64,000 bases of DNA from JAIOSF01 sp047159865 (lineage in GTDB: Bacteria; Campylobacterota; Campylobacteria; Campylobacterales; Arcobacteraceae), in contig NZ_AP038804.1 of NCBI RefSeq assembly GCF_047159865.1, positions 1,798,001 through 1,862,000 of the forward strand. The letters run 5' to 3'. Below the pieces are notes generated by a model that made no database searches, was not told where the DNA came from, and was given only the letters and a program-made list of their open reading frames with translations. Below are positions 59,676 to 64,000 of this stretch, piece after piece. The translations under genes were made by a program, and so were the position numbers. How positions within the stretch are numbered: the first letter of the stretch is position 1; each line of letters begins with the position of its first letter.

Positions 59676-60665
59676 ATGGAACAAGTTGAACTTAAAATTA
59701 CATTCAAAGATTGGCTTTATATTATTTCTATAGGTGCGTTGTTTGGCTTGTTGATTTCTTTGTTTTTTTACTTTCTTAATATTCAGTTTCAAGAGATATC
59801 TACAATTTTATTTGGTACTTTTAGTGCGATTATTATTACATTATTTTCATCTATTTTTATTACTGTTTCCAATAATTATATTTTACCAAATACTGATAAA
59901 AGATTTTGGTATTTTATTAGTTTTATATTTTCATTTGTAAGTGGTTCTTTAGGATTTTGGACAAGTTTTTCTTTATTTTATATATTTGATAGTGCTATAA
60001 CAAATTTGATAGAAGCTTATAGTATACATCTTAGTCTAACAATAGGATGTTTAACATTTTTGGTTGGACTTGTTTTACACCAGTTTATTGAGATGAAATA
60101 TAAAAATGAGATGATAAAGAATGAAATATTAAATAGTAAAATTAAAGCATTAGAAAATGAATTAAATCCTCATTTCTTATTTAATGCATTGAATTCAATG
60201 AGTGAATTGGTGTATATAGATCCATTAAAAGCTGAAAACTCTATTTTAAATCTATCCAAATTTTTAAGAAATGCTATTAATAAGCAAAGCTTAATTACCA
60301 TTATGGAAGAACTATCTATGGTTCAAACTTATGTAGATATTGAAAATATAAGGTTTGATGATAAAATTAGATTAGTGATTGATATCAAAGATGAGCTTCA
60401 AATTATTAAAATACCTAAATTTTCAATACAATTATTAGTAGAAAATGCTATTAAACATGGCTATTGTTCTCAATCATTAAATATTATGATTGAGATAATC
60501 AATGATAAAATAATTGTATCAAATGATGGTATGAAAGTAAAAGATATCAATTTTGGTACAGGTCTTTCAAATTTAAAAAATAGATTAAAACTTCTTCATG
60601 TTGGGACATTGAGGTTTCACAAGAATGATAAAACAACATTTATAATATACTTAGGAAAAAAATAA
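59676..60665 (+). CDS. LytS/YehU-type sensor histidine kinase
   Basis: The 329-residue protein has four to five membrane helices in the first 150 residues without a large external domain, then a His_kinase domain with LNPHFLFNALNSMSELVYIDP (phospho-His) and an HATPase end (PKFSIQLLVENAIKHGY, GTGLSNLKNRLKLL). It overlaps its response regulator by one base. Kinases of this type sense membrane state or small metabolites; AlgZ and BtsS are relatives in layout. Confidence 0.9.
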   Translation: MEQVELKITFKDWLYIISIGALFGLLISLFFYFLNIQFQEISTILFGTFSAIIITLFSSIFITVSNNYILPNTDKRFWYFISFIFSFVSGSLGFWTSFSLFYIFDSAITNLIEAYSIHLSLTIGCLTFLVGLVLHQFIEMKYKNEMIKNEILNSKIKALENELNPHFLFNALNSMSELVYIDPLKAENSILNLSKFLRNAINKQSLITIMEELSMVQTYVDIENIRFDDKIRLVIDIKDELQIIKIPKFSIQLLVENAIKHGYCSQSLNIMIEIINDKIIVSNDGMKVKDINFGTGLSNLKNRLKLLHVGTLRFHKNDKTTFIIYLGKK

Positions 60666-61378
60666 TGAAAATACTTATAGTAGACGATGAGTCTTTGGCA
60701 ATATCGCGATTAGAACGATTGCTCAAAGATTTGCATTTTGAAGATCTAACTTCATTTCAAGAATCTCATTTAGCTTTACAACATATTTTAAAAAACAAAT
60801 ATGATGTTGTTTTTTTGGACATACAAATGCCTGGTATTAGTGGACTAGAGTTGGCAAACAAAATTTTAGAGATTGAGCCTAACACTTTCATAGTTTTCCA
60901 AACGGCTTATGAACAATTTGCTTTAGAAGCTTTTAAAAATGGTGGTGTAGATTATATTCTAAAACCAACAACAAAAGAAAATGTTTCTAAAGCACTAAGA
61001 ACGGTATCTAGATATATGCAAACAAAAGAGGAAACATCTCTTAAAAAGATCATGGGAAAAAGTGGTGATGATATCTATCCTATAGCTTTAGATGATATTT
61101 ATTATATTAAAGCTGATCTTGATGAAGTAATTATAAAAATAAAAGAAACACAATGTTATGTGCGTAAAAAGATTGGAGATCTTGAATTGTTATTAAAACA
61201 AAAAAATTTCTTTAGAATTCACAGATCAATAATTGTGAATGTTGATAAGATAAAATCAATGAATACAATCGAACAATCAAAATTGGAAATTAGTTTTAAA
61301 AATATTGATGATATTGTTACAAGTTCAAAAGATGGAGCAAAAGATTTTCGTGAATATTTAGAGAGAAGAAGTTTATAA
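60665..61378 (+). CDS. LytTR-type response regulator
   Basis: The 237-residue protein has a receiver (VDDESLAISRLERLL, phospho-site VVFLDIQMPGISGLEL, QTAYEQFALEAFKNGGVDYILKP) and a LytTR DNA-binding domain (DIYYIKADLDEVIIKI, FFRIHRSIIVNVDKI). It is the partner of the kinase just upstream (ATGA-like one-base overlap). LytTR regulators bind paired direct repeats; none was identified here. Confidence 0.92.
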   Translation: MKILIVDDESLAISRLERLLKDLHFEDLTSFQESHLALQHILKNKYDVVFLDIQMPGISGLELANKILEIEPNTFIVFQTAYEQFALEAFKNGGVDYILKPTTKENVSKALRTVSRYMQTKEETSLKKIMGKSGDDIYPIALDDIYYIKADLDEVIIKIKETQCYVRKKIGDLELLLKQKNFFRIHRSIIVNVDKIKSMNTIEQSKLEISFKNIDDIVTSSKDGAKDFREYLERRSL

Positions 61379-61436
61379 AGGATATAATTTAATTATAGAA
61401 ATAATTTGAAATTATACTTACAAGAGGAGTTTCGCT

Positions 61437-62756
61437 ATGTTGATGTCAAGTGATTTAATTTTAGAAAATTTAGATATCTCATCTTTATATAATATGTTTG
61501 ATAATAGTATTGACCCCATTGCAATAACAAATTGTAATTGGGAAGAGGGTATAAAGTTTTTATATATTAATAAATCATTTTCTAATGAAACTGGATATTT
61601 AAAAGAAGAACTTTTATCTCAAAGTCCTAAATTGCTACAAGGTCCAAAAACAAATAAGAATTTTTTAATAGAATTAAAAAGAACACTTTTAAATAATGAA
61701 AATTTTATTGGACAAACTATTAACTACAGAAAAAATGGAACAAGTTATTGTGTAAAATGGTCAATATCTCCATTGAAAAATTCAAAAAACATCACTATTG
61801 GGTATATATCATTCCAGCGAATTATTGATGAAACAAGTTATATGCAGTATGAAAAACTTTTAAGTTCAATAGTAAATGTTACAAAAAATTTGATTTTAGT
61901 AACAAATCTTGAAGGAGTTATAGTTTATACTAATAAAGCGTTTAATGAAAAACTTGGTTATGATGAAAATGAACTTGTTGGAAAACATACTCGAATTTTA
62001 AAATCGGGACATCAAAATGCGATGTTTTATAAAAAAATGTGGGAATCAATTATAAGTCATGGTTATTTTAGTGGTACTTTTATAAGCGTCAAAAAAGATG
62101 CTACTTTGTTTTATGATAGAAAAGAGATATCTACGATCAAAGATAATACAGGAAGACCTATATATTATGTAAGTATAAGTAGTGATATATCGGAACAGGT
62201 TCAAAAAGAGGTTGAATTAGAAAATCAAATATATATAGATTCTTTAACCAATATATATAATAGAAAAAAATTTGAAATAATAATGGAAAGAAAAATTAAA
62301 GAATATACTATTAATAATAAGTTATTTTCTCTAATATTATTAGATATAGACTATTTTAAGATGATAAATGATGATTATGGACATGATATGGGTGACTATA
62401 TATTAAAAGAATTATCTCAAACATTACAAGATAATCTTAGAAGTAGCGATTTTTTATTTCGTTGGGGAGGAGAAGAGTTTGCTATTTTGATTGATGGTAC
62501 AGTAGAAAATGCAAAACAACTATCTGAAAAATTACGAATAAATATAAAAGATAAAAATTTTCAATCAATTAAAATAACAGCTAGTTTTGGGATAAGTTGT
62601 ATGAAAAATGCCAAGAATAAAGATATGTTATTTCAGCAAGCTGATAAAGCATTATACCAATCAAAAGAAAATGGAAGAGATAGAGTTGAAATTTATCCTC
62701 AACAAGTTGAGAAGAAAATAGATAAAAGAAAGAAAGAATATGAAAAAAATAGTTAA
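61437..62756 (+). CDS. PAS-PAS-GGDEF diguanylate cyclase
   Basis: The 439-residue soluble protein has two PAS domains with PAC ends (about 15-135 with SFSNETGYLKEELLSQSPKLLQGP, typical of LOV-like PAS but without the GRNCRFLQ cysteine; about 140-265) and a GGDEF domain (about 270-425). The active site is RWGGEEF and the I-site RSSD. It should make c-di-GMP. A strong ribosome site GAGGAG lies seven bases before the ATG. The downstream SRPBCC gene overlaps it by 17 bases. Confidence 0.92.
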   Translation: MLMSSDLILENLDISSLYNMFDNSIDPIAITNCNWEEGIKFLYINKSFSNETGYLKEELLSQSPKLLQGPKTNKNFLIELKRTLLNNENFIGQTINYRKNGTSYCVKWSISPLKNSKNITIGYISFQRIIDETSYMQYEKLLSSIVNVTKNLILVTNLEGVIVYTNKAFNEKLGYDENELVGKHTRILKSGHQNAMFYKKMWESIISHGYFSGTFISVKKDATLFYDRKEISTIKDNTGRPIYYVSISSDISEQVQKEVELENQIYIDSLTNIYNRKKFEIIMERKIKEYTINNKLFSLILLDIDYFKMINDDYGHDMGDYILKELSQTLQDNLRSSDFLFRWGGEEFAILIDGTVENAKQLSEKLRINIKDKNFQSIKITASFGISCMKNAKNKDMLFQQADKALYQSKENGRDRVEIYPQQVEKKIDKRKKEYEKNS

Positions 62757-63189
62757 ATCAACATATATTAAATGTACACTTGAAGAATTATTTGATTTTC
62801 ACCTTGATTCAAATAATATAACAAAAATTACCCCTGCAAACATTAAGGTTGAACTTTTAAATAGTGATACTCAAACATTTGAAGGGAAGATTGTCAAAAT
62901 TAAAACAACAAAGTTTTTTGTGCCTACTTATTGGGAGGTGAAAATTGAGAAGCTAGAAAAACCAAATATTTTAATTGATGTAGCAATGAAATCACCTTTT
63001 AAGTATTGGAAACATCAGCATCTATTTATAAAAAAAGGGAATGTTTCTGAACTAAAGGATATTATTGAATATGAATTACCTTTTGGAATTTTAGGTAAGA
63101 TAGTAGAACCATTTATTGAGTATGATATAACTAAAATGTTTGAATATAGACATACTCAAACAAAAAAAATTTTAGAAAAAAAGTTTTAA
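62740..63189 (+). CDS. SRPBCC-family ligand-binding protein
   Basis: The 149-residue protein fits the START-like SRPBCC (polyketide cyclase/Coq10-like) fold: KIVKSTYIKCTLEELFDFHLDSNNITKITP at the start, EVKIEKLEKPNILIDVAM in the middle, and the helix PFGILGKIVEPFIEYDITKMFEYRHTQTKKIL at the end. Such proteins hold hydrophobic ligands in a deep pocket. It overlaps the cyclase gene and precedes a coiled-coil protein and a UbiB-like kinase. Confidence 0.85.
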   Translation: MKKIVKSTYIKCTLEELFDFHLDSNNITKITPANIKVELLNSDTQTFEGKIVKIKTTKFFVPTYWEVKIEKLEKPNILIDVAMKSPFKYWKHQHLFIKKGNVSELKDIIEYELPFGILGKIVEPFIEYDITKMFEYRHTQTKKILEKKF

Positions 63190-63263
63190 TTATAGGTTTA
63201 AGTTACATAATAAAGCTATTAAAATAATAGAAATTTTAATAAAATAAATAAAAAGGACTTTAA

Positions 63264-63530
63264 ATGTTAAAAGAGATGTTACACACAGGTTTTGGAGTTG
63301 CTTCAGTAATCCATGAAAAGATAGAAGAAGAGGTTACAAAACTTGAAAAAAAAAGTAAAATTAAAAAGGATGATGCAAAATCTTTTTTAGAATCACTTGA
63401 AGAAAAAGGCAAAGAGGAAGATTCTAAAATAAAAGAACATTTAAAAACAACATTAAAAGAGATAATTGATGAATTAGGTTTGGCAACAAAAGATGACTTA
63501 GAAAAGTTAAAAAAGGAATTGAAAAAATAA
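63264..63530 (+). CDS. Small phasin-like coiled-coil protein
   Basis: An 88-residue, highly charged protein (Lys and Glu rich) beginning with a short hydrophobic segment (MLHTGFGVASVI) followed by long amphipathic helices and ending in LATKDDLEKLKKELKK. It resembles phasin-family and UbiK-like coiled coils; the exact family is uncertain. AAAGGAC precedes the ATG. Its stop overlaps the apparent start of the UbiB-like gene. Confidence 0.75.
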   Translation: MLKEMLHTGFGVASVIHEKIEEEVTKLEKKSKIKKDDAKSFLESLEEKGKEEDSKIKEHLKTTLKEIIDELGLATKDDLEKLKKELKK

Positions 63531-64000
63531 AAAATTATTTAAAAAAATTAACATATTATAAACCATTAAGAGTTTATACTGTATTTGCTTTTTTACTCAC
63601 GATATTTTTGGTAATTAAGAAAAAAAAGAGTTTTTTTTATTTAAAACCATTGAGTCCTATCAAGCTTAAATCTGCTTGTATAAGTTTAGGAGCTAGTTTT
63701 ATTAAATTAGCTCAGGTTTTAGCTACAAGATCAGACTTTTTCTCAGAAGAGTACCTTGAACAATTAAGAGAATTACATGATCAATTGCCTTCAATGAAAG
63801 AGCATGAATTTCAGGAAATATTTACAAGAAACTTTAAAGATAAAAGTTTTAAAAGTATAGATAAAAATCCTATTGCTTCTGCATCAATTGGTCAAGTACA
63901 TGTTGCATATTTACAAGATGATACTAAAGTAGCTGTAAAATTACGAAGAATAGATATAAAAGAGCAGGTGTATGCAGATATAAATATCATCTCATTTTTT
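63527..64000 (+). CDS. UbiB/ABC1 (AarF) family kinase-like protein, 5' part
   Basis: The frame runs to the end of the window. It has a membrane helix near the start (VFAFLLTIFLVI), the ABC1 motif FIKLAQVLATRSDFFSEEYLEQLRELHDQLPSM (KxAQ where most members have KxGQ), and the alanine-rich nucleotide loop PIASASIGQVHVA followed by the ATP-binding Lys in KVAVKL. Family members are ATPases linked to quinone synthesis or lipid homeostasis. No ATG, GTG or TTG occurs in this frame near the expected N-terminus. An ATA at 63527, nine bases after AAAAGGA and overlapping the upstream stop, gives a natural start (KNYLKKL). Confidence 0.85.
   Translation, partial: MKNYLKKLTYYKPLRVYTVFAFLLTIFLVIKKKKSFFYLKPLSPIKLKSACISLGASFIKLAQVLATRSDFFSEEYLEQLRELHDQLPSMKEHEFQEIFTRNFKDKSFKSIDKNPIASASIGQVHVAYLQDDTKVAVKLRRIDIKEQVYADINIISFF

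Noticed and set aside
61437..61850. LOV photoreceptor in the first PAS domain of the cyclase
   Set aside because: The region resembles LOV-type PAS (SPKLLQGP) but the photoactive cysteine of the GRNCRFLQ motif is missing.

Overview
The window is a chromosomal segment of an AT-rich Campylobacterota bacterium, most likely a free-living or host-associated member of the Arcobacter group. This rests on several signs: the 16S rRNA text, a CiaB homologue, a desulforubrerythrin of the Campylobacter Rrc type, adjacent hemA and proS (also neighbours in Campylobacter jejuni, from memory), and many histidine kinases with the HQWRQP H-box common in this group. The assignment is from memory and motif reading, not from a search. 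I see no prophage, insertion sequence, CRISPR array or plasmid function.

Layout. 1-8.5 kb: the end of a di-haem oxidoreductase, hemA, an inverted DUF234 gene, a short proS without its editing domain, desulforubrerythrin, and a PqiA/PqiB-type pair whose PqiB has five MCE repeats. 8.5-13 kb: a DUF2805 protein, an EAL phosphodiesterase, a small possibly frameshifted gene, a Cache-GGDEF cyclase and an RhlE-type helicase. 13-19.6 kb: an EamA exporter, then a leftward run of glutathione peroxidase, DCC protein, FAD oxidoreductase, radical SAM protein and DUF4130 partner, then aroE with an unknown gene. 19.7-27.3 kb: dbpA, a FIST-domain kinase, and the ciaB - pseudopilin - priA run. 27.4-34 kb: tRNA-Cys, a Cache kinase with its response regulator, a chemoreceptor, and a REC-REC-PAS-PAS-HD-GYP protein. 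34-41.8 kb: a kinase with three extracellular solute-binding domains coupled to an SLC13/TrkA-C transporter, a divergent HxlR / YhdH pair, and a secreted NagZ-like hydrolase. 41.8-49.1 kb: a signalling island with a periplasmic binding protein, a hybrid kinase, a REC-HD-GYP protein and a second hybrid kinase whose sensor carries a haem-binding CxxCH. 49.2-51.3 kb: PIN-PhoH and an isochorismatase-family hydrolase. 51.3-56.9 kb: a complete rRNA operon (16S, tRNA-Ile, 23S, 5S) with a consensus promoter. 57-64 kb: hemD with an N-terminal extension, an FAD desaturase-like protein, a LytS/LytT pair, a PAS-GGDEF cyclase, an SRPBCC protein, a coiled-coil protein and the start of a UbiB/ABC1 kinase.

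The dominant theme is environmental sensing. In 64 kb there are six histidine kinases, several response regulators, one chemoreceptor, and five c-di-GMP proteins (two GGDEF, one EAL, two HD-GYP). A second theme is redox and oxidative stress: haem synthesis genes, desulforubrerythrin, glutathione peroxidase, DCC protein, FAD enzymes, an HxlR regulator with a conserved cysteine, and a haem-bearing kinase. The parts most worth a second look are the binding-protein/kinase/HD-GYP island at 41.8-49.1 kb, the five-ring MCE protein, the editing-less ProS, the radical SAM/DUF4130 pair, and the SRPBCC/coiled-coil/UbiB run, where the kinase appears to start at ATA.
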